Part shown: positions 7,550 to 16,077 of the stretch, piece by piece
Layout: each line of letters starts with the position of its first letter
Position numbering within the stretch: position 1 is the stretch's first letter
Source of the DNA: Podochytrium sp. JEL0797
Lineage: Eukaryota > Chytridiomycota > Chytridiomycetes > Chytridiales > Chytriomycetaceae
NCBI GenBank assembly: GCA_027596195.1
Contig: JADGJG010000589.1
Coordinates: 1 to 16,077, forward strand
Direction of reading: 5' to 3'
DNA: 16,077 bases
Position numbers and translations under genes: made by a program
The notes under the pieces: model-generated
What the model was told of the DNA's origin: nothing
What the model saw: the letters and a program-made list of their open reading frames with translations, nothing else
Database searches by the model: none

Positions 7550-7631
7550 GGGCAGATGGCCGAGCGGTCTAAGGCGTCACGTTAAGGCCGTGATCCATTC
7601 GTGGGCGTGGGTTCGAATCCCACTCTGCTCA
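7550..7631 (+). tRNA. tRNA-Leu (anticodon AAG)
   Basis: An 82-nt class II tRNA. The acceptor GGGCAGA/TCTGCTC pairs fully with one G-U. The A box is TGGCCGAGCGG. The anticodon stem TCACG/CGTGA surrounds loop TTAAGGC (anticodon AAG). It has a long variable arm, T-arm GTGGG-TTCGAAT-CCCAC and discriminator A. A TTTT terminator follows at 7634-7637. There is no intron. Confidence 0.96.
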
Positions 7632-8139
7632 AGCTTTTGCGCGCTGTGGCTTTGGATTTGGTGATTTGTGTTCATTGCCTGGATCGGGTGAAATTTTTGC
7701 ATCGTTTATCGCGCATCTTCGCAGCGCGCCACATGCGTAAGGTCAACGCAGCTCGCTGAGATGCTGCAGGGATCATGGTGTCGGCGGTGGCAGATCGGAG
7801 GTGAGCTGGGGACACGCTGAATATTTTCGGTCGTTAAAAAATCCCAAGCCTCACCGTCTCAATTCTGATAGTGGGAATGATACGTAGCGAATCGCCGTTG
7901 ATCTTTGTCATGTCGCGTTTTGGTCGTAGCATTCGCGGATGGAGCGCGTTTGACTTATCAATCGAATGAAATAAATTTGATTGTTAAAACCGTCAAGCTT
8001 GAACTCTTTGCAAACAAGTTTTCTGATTGATCTTCTCGGTGATGGACAGTCGAATCACTTCTGTTGCCTGGGCGGCAGCGACATTGACCGTTCGGACAAG
8101 CAGCGGCAACTTGACTAAAAAAAACAAAATCACAACAGA
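7632..8139. other. About 500 bp between tRNA genes, nothing identified
   Basis: No open frame of note. I looked for snRNA, 5S and box C/D words and saw no convincing match. Confidence 0.45.
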
Positions 8140-8211
8140 TCCTAGATCGTCTAGTGGCTAAGATTCCGCCCTCTCACGGCGGCGACCGGGGTTCAATTCC
8201 CCGTCTGGGAG
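8140..8211 (+). tRNA. tRNA-Glu (anticodon CTC), copy 2
   Basis: Identical over all 72 nt to the tRNA at 5232-5303, so the same cloverleaf and anticodon apply. The immediate downstream sequence is CTTCTTTC, where copy 1 has CTTTTTTC. The first clean T4 terminator therefore lies about 25 bp further down, and the primary transcript may have a longer trailer. Related downstream flanks point to a segmental duplication. Confidence 0.96.
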
Positions 8212-8619
8212 CTTCTTTCTTGCCCTTCTGTCCTTTCCTTTTGATTAGTTTTGCTTTTTGCGTGAGTTCTGAAGAGATTTTTGATTTTTGGGGACTTTGT
8301 CCTTTATTTTTCACTTTGTCCTTTATTTCATCCCTTATTCCTTTTTTAGAAATTAAAATATCATCTTTTTTAACCCTTCCCAAATAGTCGTGCCTAAAAT
8401 TAAAAATAAGAAATTTCTTCTTAAGTAGACAAGGGGACAAAAAAAAAATTATCAAAAGTCCATTGTTGCACCCGCACCTGCTGCCCTCATCAACTGGCTG
8501 TTGCGCAGATCGAGAGTGTGATGGAGTGTGTGATCATGAAAAATGAATTTTTTAGATGGAAATTTTCCCCCTTTTCCCCGATACAAAAAGCCACAATCCC
8601 CAAAGCTGAACTAAAAGCC
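8212..8619. other. Intergenic; homologous tRNA flank, then promoter region of the hemerythrin-like gene
   Basis: The first 70-80 bp are related to the flank of tRNA-Glu copy 1. The rest is T-rich, then A-rich (A9 at 8440-8448), with no recognised element. The reading frame of the next gene is open back to an ATG at 8521, so part of this interval could be coding if that upstream start is used. Confidence 0.4.
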
Positions 8620-9309
8620 ATGGCCGACATCGAATACTTCACCACCAACTGCCGCCAGGTCGAAGCAATCCACAACATTCTGCGTCGCGCGAACGCAAGC
8701 CTGATTGCCCACTGCGACTCCTCCCAGATCCAAACACCCCAGAAGCTCCCGTCCTTCCTCGGCTTCCTGCACGCCTACATGGAGTTTCTCCACCACCACC
8801 ACCAGCATGAAGATGCCTTCTACTTCCCTGTCCTTGCAGGCTATGGCATGCCCACGGACCATCTCACCGCGGATCACAAGGCGCTCGAACCCATGATGGA
8901 GTATTGTTCCAAAATGGGGGCCCAAGCCATGGACAAGTCGGCTCGCAACACGTTGGATCCCAACACGTTCGACTTTGCGAGACTAAAGCAGGAGTTGCAA
9001 GCGATAGCCGACTTTTTGCATCCGCATTTGGCGCTCGAGGAGTCGACGCAGACCGTGGAGGTGTTTGTGGCCCACAATGTGCCCACAGAGGCGCTCAAGG
9101 CGAGTCTTGCTGAGATTCTGAAGGAGACGCAGAAGGAGGATCCGACGATCGGGTTGGCGTTTTTGATGATGATGGTGAATGAGGAGGAGAAGCTGCTGCT
9201 TGCGCAGGAGATGCCGTGGTTTTTGGTCAACGTGATGGTGCCTATTTTTGTGTATATGCACAAGGATTACTGGCAGTTTTCGTACGCGAATCAGCAAAAG
9301 AAGGCGTGA
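8620..9309 (+). CDS. Hemerythrin-like (HHE) domain protein, 229 aa
   Basis: Intronless. I chose the ATG at 8620 because it sits in strong context (GCCATGG) and begins the conserved-looking part. An in-frame ATG at 8521 would add 33 weakly protein-like residues. The predicted helical protein carries spaced metal-ligand candidates: EAIHN (H18), FLHHHHQHE (H58-H61, H63, E64), ADHKALE (H86) and FLHPHLALEE (H134, H136, E140/E141). This is the H...HxxxE...H...HxxxE layout of hemerythrin HHE proteins, which bind a di-iron centre and sense or handle oxygen, iron or nitric oxide. A C-terminal segment (about 175-225), rich in Met and hydrophobic residues, lies outside the core four-helix bundle. There is no signal peptide, so a cytosolic location is likely. 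Family call is good; physiological role unknown. Confidence 0.85.
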   Translation: MADIEYFTTNCRQVEAIHNILRRANASLIAHCDSSQIQTPQKLPSFLGFLHAYMEFLHHHHQHEDAFYFPVLAGYGMPTDHLTADHKALEPMMEYCSKMGAQAMDKSARNTLDPNTFDFARLKQELQAIADFLHPHLALEESTQTVEVFVAHNVPTEALKASLAEILKETQKEDPTIGLAFLMMMVNEEEKLLLAQEMPWFLVNVMVPIFVYMHKDYWQFSYANQQKKA

Positions 9310-9541
9310 ATTGCTCCCAATTAGTTGCTTGAGATTTTTTCGTGTTGATACTCTTTTTTTCTGTCTATTTTGCACCACCCTATCTCCTAAAATATATAGT
9401 TTTCCTACTTCGAAGAGATCGAAATATGGAAGGCAAAATAATTTTTTTAACAGTGTGACAGTGAGAGGATGCGAGAAATGGAGTCAGTCAGGAGTCGGGT
9501 ATGCGCCGACCGTTTCATATTCTTCTTTTGAGTGATCCGAA

Positions 9542-10816
9542 ATGCAGAACGCGAAATGTTCAAGGAGCGCTTGGTCAAGGGCATGCTTGGCCTTGAATTC
9601 ATTTCGAACGCTTCCCTCCGGCCCAAACAAAAGCCTCATGAATATACCACTTCTCTGCTCTCGCATTGCCTCATACTTTTTCAAATCGAAGGCCAAGCCG
9701 CTGGTCACATTCAGCCTCAAGTTCAGTTTCAGACCGCTCAGCCGCTTGGATGCCAATGACCGCGAACGACAGCCTCAGAGCCCCCCGCTTCCAGGTCAAG
9801 TCCAAAAGCAACCCGAACAACTTCTCCTCTCGCATCTTCCAACTGAAATCCTTCAACAAATCTTTAACCATCTATCACCACTGAGCGCACGGAAATTTAG
9901 CCGCCTGTCTTTCCGAATTTATGTGCTTCTCACATCGCGCCATTTCGCGTTTACCAACCTCCGGCTCAACATCCCCCAGCACCAAAACCACGCGTTCGAA
10001 TCAAGCCACCTCGATTCCTTTGACCGAGTTTGGTTTCATTGGCCCCGCGAGTATCAAGGCTTGTACGCGTTGGGTTGGCTGGCCGACATGCAAAAGATGG
10101 CATGGGGATTGGAAAGTTTGAGCGGAAGAATCCCGACGGCGATCGGACAGTTGACACAGCTGACATCTCTAATGCTGCATGGAAATCACTTGCACGGAGA
10201 GATTCCTTCCGAACTGGGTCGGTTGGCCAAACTCGAGCAGCTGTATTTGACGGAAAACGCGCTGACGGGTCAAATTCCAGTCGAAATTGGACACCTGTCC
10301 CGAATGCAACGACTCGGACTTTCCAGAAACTGCCTCACTGGACGCATTCCGTCAGAACTCGGATTCCTGTCACACTTGACGTATCTCGACCTCAGCAACA
10401 ACCAACTCGAATGCGCGTTGCCAGACGAGTTTTACGAGTTATCAAGCCTCCAATATTGCAACCTCAGCTCGAACCTTCTCGCTGGTGAAATCCCCTCGAG
10501 TATTTCCAGTTTGAAAAAGCTTCAAGTCCTGGATTTGTCCCACAACCAGTTGGAAGGGGTGATCCCTATTGGAATTGGAATGCTGCATGAGTTGATTTGT
10601 TTGTGTCTGCATGCAAATAATTTGGAAGGGCCGGTTCCAGTGGAATTATTTTCGCTGGAAAATATGGAGTTGATTTTGGTTTTCGGAGGAAATCGTGTGT
10701 GGTTGGTGGACAATGAACAACGCGCGATTCGAAACTCGCGCGTGTGGGCGCTGATGCGCCAGGTTGAAACGGAAGCCGCGACAAACATTGCCGGGCTGTT
10801 GGATTCCGCATACTAA
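9542..10816 (+). CDS. F-box protein with plant-type leucine-rich repeats, 424 aa
   Basis: Single open frame. Residues about 98-138 (LPTEILQQIFNHLSPLSARK...) match an F-box, the Skp1-binding module of SCF ubiquitin ligases. Residues about 190-385 hold eight consecutive 24-residue LRRs of the type LxGxIPxxLGxLxxLxxLxLxxNxL (for example LTGRIPSELGFLSHLTYLDL), the plant-specific subclass found in receptor kinases and also seen in chytrid and other protist-like genomes. There is no transmembrane segment or kinase, so the repeats probably act as a cytosolic substrate-recognition surface. The start is uncertain: the first 95 residues are low in homology signal and overlap an antisense open frame, and the next in-frame Met is residue 33 (9638), in poorer context. 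The 3' UTR carries AATAAA at 10855-10860, shared with the convergent GH20 gene. Confidence 0.85.
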   Translation: MQNAKCSRSAWSRACLALNSFRTLPSGPNKSLMNIPLLCSRIASYFFKSKAKPLVTFSLKFSFRPLSRLDANDRERQPQSPPLPGQVQKQPEQLLLSHLPTEILQQIFNHLSPLSARKFSRLSFRIYVLLTSRHFAFTNLRLNIPQHQNHAFESSHLDSFDRVWFHWPREYQGLYALGWLADMQKMAWGLESLSGRIPTAIGQLTQLTSLMLHGNHLHGEIPSELGRLAKLEQLYLTENALTGQIPVEIGHLSRMQRLGLSRNCLTGRIPSELGFLSHLTYLDLSNNQLECALPDEFYELSSLQYCNLSSNLLAGEIPSSISSLKKLQVLDLSHNQLEGVIPIGIGMLHELICLCLHANNLEGPVPVELFSLENMELILVFGGNRVWLVDNEQRAIRNSRVWALMRQVETEAATNIAGLLDSAY

Positions 10817-10846
10817 ATTCGGCATAATTTTTACGATTTGATACAG

Positions 10847-10860
10847 TTTTATTCAATAAA
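10847..10860. promoter_or_regulatory. Bidirectional poly(A) element TTTTATTCAATAAA
   Basis: AATAAA on the plus strand (10855-10860) serves the LRR gene, about 40 bp after its stop. The overlapping TTTATT (10848-10853) is AATAAA on the minus strand, about 65 bp after the GH20 stop. The two stop codons are only about 100 bp apart. Confidence 0.6.
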
Positions 10861-10917
10861 CAGGACAAATAATCAGTTGGCAACTTGTTGCCAAAATTCA
10901 ATGAGTAAGTAAGTACA

Positions 10918-13055
10918 TCACCAAGCAGTTGGCAACTTGTTTCCATAAGCGAGATCCGGTCCATATCCAGAGAATTCAGATCCACATCCGTTGTTGCGGC
11001 ACCAATATGGTTGGAGAGTCTCGGCCCCAAATCCGCGAGAAAGCAAGCGATCTCTGAACACTTCAAGACGAGGAAGAGCTTCAAAGAAATCCTTGTTGCC
11101 GGGATCGGCGAACACGTCCGACGACCACAAGGCTTCAGCAGCAGCGGCAGCCCTCGGCCAAAGCTTGACGTCCAAGTTGGAGTCCGAGATTCTCTCACAC
11201 CAGATGGTGGACTCGGCTCCGATAATGGCAGAAAGATCACCCACCAAAGGTCCAGCCAAACCGTCCGTGTTGGGGACTCCAGCGGCGGTGTTGTTTTCCA
11301 TGACAGAGTGGCGCGGGTCGTGGACGTAGACGCGTTGCCAGTTCTTGAGATCGGTCCAATACTTCTCCATCCACGCGTCGTCTCCAGTTCCGTAACCACG
11401 GTCAGTGAGCCACGCACCCGAGCCACCGTCTAGGTAGTAATAATCGCTCGAAGAGTCAACAATTTTATAACCGGCGCCCTTGGAGTTGAGGTTGAGAACT
11501 TGCTGCATGGAGTTCATGGAGATATCGTTGTGCCAACTGTTCCAGACTTGGATGATCGATCCGGCCTCGACAACAATACCGTCGTGCAGAACACAGTCTT
11601 CCCAATGCATCCCCGTCTTGGAACCCACAGCGGCGTGGAGGTGGTCAATGTAAGGTTGGTACACCTTGGCCAAGCCTTCCTTGTACTCTTTGCCGACTGG
11701 CAAGTTCGAGGTGGCGTTGAAGATGTCGCTCTTGTTCTGGCCAGGGAAGGCAATGTCCATGAAGGCGTCAGTTGTGCCCAAGCAGAAGTTTTGGAGCTCG
11801 TCGCCACCGAGGTGCATGACACGGTCCGGGAAGATGTCCGCGTATTCGGCAATGAGTTTTCCGATGGCGGGACCAGAACGAGGATCGGCCATGTTCACGT
11901 TGCCACAAGGAGGCTCGACGCAGGTGGGGAAGAAGGAGTTGGTTCCGTCGGCGCCTCCGTTTTGGCAAATGATGAGGGGCTCGAGATCCTTGGCGTACTT
12001 GAGCGCATATGCGTGAGCTGCGTAAGACGAAGACGCCATTTAGAAAAGAGAATGCATTGGAAAATAACTGAAAAAAGTCTGCGTACCTGGCGTGTCAAAC
12101 TCGGCAATCACACGAATGCCACGATCAGCAGCATATTCAATCACGTCTCTCATGTCTTGATGCGAGTAAATCGACAGCTTGCTGTAAGCAGAGTTGGCAA
12201 GATCGGGATAAGTCTTGGACTCGGCAGGGAACGCGGTCGCATCCACCATGTGCCAGTGGAAGACGTTGAGCTTGGTGGCAGACATTCCATCAAGTGTTCG
12301 GAGAATGGATGGGACTGGAATGAAGTTGCGAGAAGTGTCGAGCATGACTCCTCTCCACTCGTAACTTGGCGAATCGGTGATCGACCAGGGACCGGCCTGC
12401 ATGTCAAAAAAAAAAAATTAGAAATAAAAAGGTAAAGGAAGAGAAAGAGAACATACAGGAATGACAAAGCCGGGAACGAATCCAGCAGCTTTCGAGGCAG
12501 CGCAACCTTCGGCATCCGTTTGGACGTGGAACGGAAGCTTCTCGATTGGCTTGACCAACTGAGCGAGGGTCTCCATAGCGCGAAGAGCACCGACAGAGTG
12601 GTTGGCAGTGATGGAAACAGAGTTCTCGTCGGTGGTCAAAGAGTAAGACTCGTCCATATCAGCCAGGTCCTTGGGGTCCTTTCCAGTGACGTGGATCGAA
12701 ACTCGAGTGATGTCTCCATATACCTCGAGGTTGTCGCAACCAACAGCGAGAACGTTCTTTCTGAAACGACGAGCAGCCTGGTTGGATAGTCGCGTGTTAG
12801 AGCAAACCTCTAGTGGATGAAAAAAAAGTAACTCACTCGCTCGAGCATGGCTTGGTTTCCGTTGACGGCAACAATCGTGATGTCAACGACAGTTGGGCCA
12901 AACGTGCGATCAGAGGATCCGTGAGTAAAGTGTTGGGGTCTTGGCCAGAGAAGGTTGTTCGGGATTGGCGCCAAAGGACTTGGTGCGCTGTTGAATGCGC
13001 TGGCGCTGACGCTGACAGCTAGGGCTGTTGCCGCGATGATTGAGGCAACCTTCAT
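10918..13055 (-). CDS. Secreted beta-N-acetylhexosaminidase, GH20 family (4 exons, 649 aa)
   Basis: Exons on the minus strand: 13055-12837, 12777-12457, 12396-12087 and 12017-10918, total 1950 nt with phases 0, 0 and 1. Introns are 59, 60 and 69 nt (donors GTGAGT, GTATGT, GTACGC; the first has branch word CTAAC). The enzyme removes terminal GlcNAc/GalNAc from chitooligosaccharides and glycans. Residues 1-20 form a signal peptide (MKVASIIAATALAVSVSASA). An N-terminal GH20b-like domain ends with SITANHSVGALRAMETLAQL. The catalytic barrel starts at WRGVMLDTSRNF and continues with HWHMVD and EFDTPAHAY. The catalytic Asp-Glu pair is in HLGGDEL (D356, E357). Pocket-forming WCE (W556, E558) and LWPRAAA follow. 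Several N-glycosylation sequons occur. A GlcNAc/chitin-degrading role, nutritional or wall remodelling, is inferred. Confidence 0.95.
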
Positions 13056-13107
13056 GATTTGCTGAATGAAAGGTGGTTTTGACGCGTTTTCAAACTCAAA
13101 TGACGCG

Positions 13108-13115
13108 TATTTATA
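13108..13115 (-). promoter_or_regulatory. TATA box (TATAAATA) of the GH20 gene
   Basis: On the minus strand TATAAATA lies about 53-60 bp upstream of the GH20 start codon. A transcription start about 30 bp downstream would give a short 5' leader. Position and sequence are both typical. Confidence 0.6.
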
Positions 13116-13125
13116 CTTTTTCTCA

Positions 13126-13162
13126 GGCTTGTGGTGGCTTGCGGCGGCTTGGCAGTGGCTTG
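13126..13162 (-). promoter_or_regulatory. Four phased CAAGCC words upstream of the GH20 TATA box
   Basis: On the minus strand CAAGCC occurs four times. The plus-strand GGCTTG starts are 13126, 13136, 13146 and 13157, so they are 10, 10 and 11 bp apart: one per helical turn, on the same DNA face. The array ends just upstream of the TATA box, which suggests an activator or repressor array. No factor is identified. Confidence 0.45.
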
Positions 13163-13447
13163 CTTGGGTGCCACCCCAACTCGTTCTTTTTGTTTCCCTT
13201 CATGACTCACCTTCCTGTTTGCTACTATGCTATTGATAAGAGGAAGACCAAATTAGAGTAAGAGAAGTGTACTGTTTTTTTGAATTCCCCGATTGGCAAA
13301 CTCAGACAAACTCTGCTGCTCACGGCCCCTTTTCGCCAGAAAAATCTAATTTCTAATGCTTTCCGGGCTACAAAACCTACTAGTCACCGGTGATGTGACT
13401 GATAATGTTTGTTTATATTCCATTTTTTCTTTCGTTTCTCAATCCAA

Positions 13448-13453
13448 TTTATT
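13448..13453 (-). promoter_or_regulatory. AATAAA poly(A) signal of the coiled-coil gene
   Basis: TTTATT on the plus strand reads AATAAA on the minus strand, about 22 bp after the TAA stop at 13475-13477. Its local context TTTATTCAA resembles the shared element at 10847. Confidence 0.5.
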
Positions 13454-13474
13454 CAAAAATAAAAATAAATATAA

Positions 13475-16077
13475 TTACTGCTGGGCACACTCTTGGTCAT
13501 TTTGCGGTTTAGCATCATTCGCGGAATCCGTCGTCTTTCGCGCTGCCAAGGTCATTCGACGCGTTCTTGCGGGTGGAGCAGCCGGTTCGGCAGCCGGTGC
13601 CGCTGTCGCCCGTGGTGCACTCTTTGGAGGGCGGTCCAAGGAAGACGTAGTGGGAGCCGGTTCGACAGTACGCGAAACTTTGGCTGGCGCATCGGCATCG
13701 AACGCGCTCTGCCGTTTCGATCCGGTGGGTGTGGTCTCGGGATCTTTGGCGACGGCGCGGGTACTTGCGACACTTGAGTTCGTCTCCAACTGTTTCTGCA
13801 GTTTCTCCACCGACCGTTCAAGCTTCTGCTTCAGCATGAGCAGCTTCTTGTTCTCTCGAGTCAATGCGATGGAAGAATCCTGGAGGACTTGGTTCCGTTC
13901 CTCATTCTCTTGGGCGCGTTGTTCGTACTCAACTGCCAGAGCAGTCTTCTCCTCCAGACTCGCACGAGCCGTCGACAGGTCGGCCTCGGACTCGGACACT
14001 TTGGATTGAAGAGATTCCCGAGCAGTAGATACGGCGCTCAACTCGGTTTCCAGCTCGGCAAGTTTCATCTCAATAGCACCAGACTTGGACTCGTTTTCCA
14101 GCAAGTCGCGACTGCACTTGTCTTTGGCTTCCACGGCATCCGCGAGTTTGTTGGTTGTATCCTAAACAAAAGGCGCTTCAACAACAAGCTCACTTTCGCA
14201 GACCGGAAACAAAAAATACAAACCTCGACTTCACTCTTCAGCTCCGAAATCGCTTGGTCCTTCGCAGCCAAAGCCGCAGACGTGTTGGTATCGATTTCGA
14301 GCAACTCCGTCTTCTTGGACTCCAGCTCTTCCTCCAAAGCAGCAACCTTCTCGACAGCGATGGAGCTGCTGTTGGTCAACTCGACATTCGCCAATCTCAA
14401 ACTCTCCAGATCGGCAGAAGCGGAGCTCAGGGATGAAGCCAAGTTGGTTTTGGCAGTTTCCAGTTCTTCAACAGCGGCTCGCACAAGGACCAGCTGTTCC
14501 GTCTTCGTGTTCAGCTGTTCGCTCAAAGACTCCACTTGAGCCTGCAGCTCGGCAAGCTGATCATCGGATTTCGAGAGCGCGGTGCACTCGTCTTGAAGTC
14601 GCTGGACCTCGCCATTGGCGGTTTCGATGGACAGCTCGAGCTCGCCGCGTTTGGCAATGGACTCCTTGATTTCGAGTTCCAGTCGCTCGACAGTTTCCTC
14701 CAAGGTCGCTTTGGCAAGACCCGCGTCAACGAGCTGCTGTTTCAACTCGTCTGTCGCAGCCGTACGATCACCCAGCTCGGCGCTTTCGAGCTTCAAAGCC
14801 GCGAATTCCTCCTCCTCCGACTCGAGTGTTTTCTGGAGGGCAAGAAGGGCCTCTTCCGTCTCAACAACCTTGGCTTGACAAACAGAGAGCTCATCACCCT
14901 TCTCAACGACCCGGGCTTCGCATTCCTCCAACGCTTTCGAGATGGATTCACTGCTCTCCCGCATTCCAGCAACAACACCCTTCAATTGTTCCAACTCCTT
15001 CCCAACAACCTCGGCGCGAGCCTTCTCCTCCTCAATCTCGGCCCTCAACGACTCCACAGCCGAATCCTTGGCGACAACCTCGGCCGACAGTTTCTTTTCC
15101 AACGCCACCACAACAGCCGCCTTCTCCTCCACATGAGCTTCCAAGATTCTCAGTTTGCCCACCATCTCCGAGCTACCAGCTCCGTCACTTTCCTTCAACG
15201 CCGAAATCTGATCATCGCGTTCATCCAACAACTTTTGCGCCATAATCAAAGCCTCCTCAAACTGCTTGATCGTATCCACCTTCCCTTCCACCACAGCTTC
15301 GAGTTCCACAATCCTGGCCTCAAACTCTCCAACATTCCCCGTCGACCGCTCCACAGAATTCAAACGCTGCATCACTTCATCTAGTTCCTGCGTCTTCTCC
15401 TTGAGCTGCCGGTCGCGCACGTCCAAGTCTTGAAGCACGTTCAACTTGTCATCTTCGAGAGACTCAAAGTCCTGCTGGAGTTGACTAATCTTTTCACGGA
15501 GCGCCTCGGATTCGAGATTCTGCGCCGAAAGGTTGTCCATTTGAGTAGTGAGATCGGCGATTTCGTTGTCACGCGCGCGAATTTCGGTTTGGAGAGTGTC
15601 GAGACGGTTGTTTTTGGTGGAGAGAATCTCGTTCACTTGCTCCATCCGGAGTTGAAGGGCCGCGAGCTCAGAGTCACGTTCGAGCAGCGTTTCGGAAGTG
15701 CTGGAGATGGTATCGGCCTGGGATTCGACAAGAGACTTGGCTTGGTGCAACTGAATGAATCAACGCGTTAATACATGACGTCAACCACACGAATTGTCGA
15801 ATAAAAACACAAACCTCCTCATTGACTTCATCCACGCGTCCGCTCAAAACGACGAGCTGAGAATCAGCCCGCTCCAACGCGCGCTCCAGCTTCTCAATCT
15901 CAGCAACCTTAACGGCAACAGCACCACTCATCTCCTCAGCCCGAATCACAGACTCACTCTGATGGTCCATCAAAGCCTGCATCTCCGCCTTCGTGTCCTC
16001 AACCAACGCTTCCGCCTGCTTCAACCGCGACTCCATCTCACCAAGAGCCTCCATCTTGACTTTCCGCTCCTCCTCTA
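13475..16077 (-). CDS. Long coiled-coil protein, 5' end outside the window (at least 824 aa)
   Basis: Minus-strand exons are 16077-15815 (partial, open at the window edge), 15750-14224 and 14161-13475. The introns of 64 and 62 nt both have GTTTGT donors and join in phase 0. Nearly all visible residues form heptad-patterned coiled coil rich in Glu, Leu, Lys, Ala and Gln, with many LE, EEL and LQ words (for example ALEECEARVVEKGDELS). The final 90 or so residues are different: Pro/Ala/Thr/Arg-rich and probably disordered, with basic SKRQS and RTRRMT patches that could be nuclear or microtubule-binding signals. Such architecture occurs in kinesin tails, nucleoporin TPR/Mlp, spindle-pole and Golgi tether proteins. 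The decisive N-terminal domain is off the window, so I name no function. GC content and codon use match the neighbouring GH20 gene. Confidence in the gene is high, in its identity low. Confidence 0.9.

Noticed and set aside
7632..8139. Possible small RNA gene between the tRNAs
   Set aside because: Scattered CTGA and TGATG words do not form a box C/D pair with a terminal stem, and no snRNA signature was seen.
8154..8387. Open frames reading through the tRNA-Glu genes (both strands, also at 5093-5326)
   Set aside because: They are translations of the tRNA sequence itself and its flank; the cloverleaf explains the region fully.
11500..12435. 311-codon plus-strand frame opposite the GH20 gene
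   Set aside because: It is the antisense shadow of the GH20 exons and crosses their introns; the minus-strand protein has full family motifs.
14536..15384. 282-codon plus-strand frame opposite the coiled-coil gene
   Set aside because: Shadow of a heptad-repeat coding sequence; the Leu/Gln/Arg-rich product is the expected antisense of Glu/Lys/Leu codons.
1..16077. CRISPR array, prophage or bacterial operon
   Set aside because: No regularly spaced repeats with unique spacers and no operon layout; introns, Pol III tRNA signals and poly(A) words show nuclear eukaryotic DNA.

Overview
This looks like nuclear DNA of a fungus, most likely an early-diverging, chytrid-like lineage. The window has eukaryotic Pol III tRNA genes with internal A and B boxes. 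Its well-supported spliced genes have short, uniform GT-AG introns (59, 60, 62, 64 and 69 nt), one with a perfect CTAAC branch-point word. It also carries a Ty3/gypsy-type remnant, a secreted GH20 beta-N-acetylhexosaminidase and a protein joining an F-box to plant-type leucine-rich repeats. The taxonomic call is inference, because no marker gene settles it.

The left part (1-5650) is AT-rich, repeat-bearing and gene-poor. It holds the 3' end of a Ty3/gypsy-like retrotransposon with a recognisable 225-bp 3' LTR (about 555-1271), a tRNA-Arg(ACG) 60 bp beyond the LTR, a 20-G homopolymer, a 43-bp direct repeat, a tRNA-Val(AAC) that lacks its D-arm, a GCAAA-word cluster, an uncertain minus-strand coding candidate (4079-4504) and a tRNA-Glu(CTC).

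The middle part (5650-8620) contains a probable six-exon gene for a divergent NYN/PIN-like protein. It converges on a small basic-protein gene candidate on the other strand. A tRNA-Leu(AAG) and a second, identical tRNA-Glu(CTC) follow.

The right part (8620-16077) is compact and gene-dense: a hemerythrin-like protein (+), an F-box/LRR protein (+), the four-exon GH20 gene (-) and the 3' portion of a long coiled-coil protein gene (-) that runs off the window. The LRR and GH20 genes converge and appear to share one near-palindromic polyadenylation element. The GH20 promoter has a TATAAATA box just downstream of four CAAGCC words spaced 10-11 bp apart.

No single pathway links these genes. GH20 suggests secreted chitin or chitooligosaccharide processing, the F-box/LRR protein suggests ubiquitin-ligase substrate recognition, and the coiled-coil protein looks structural. 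The most notable observations are the D-armless tRNA-Val, the divergent NYN protein, the helically phased GH20 promoter motif and the shared poly(A) element. I did not find a clear new multi-gene system.
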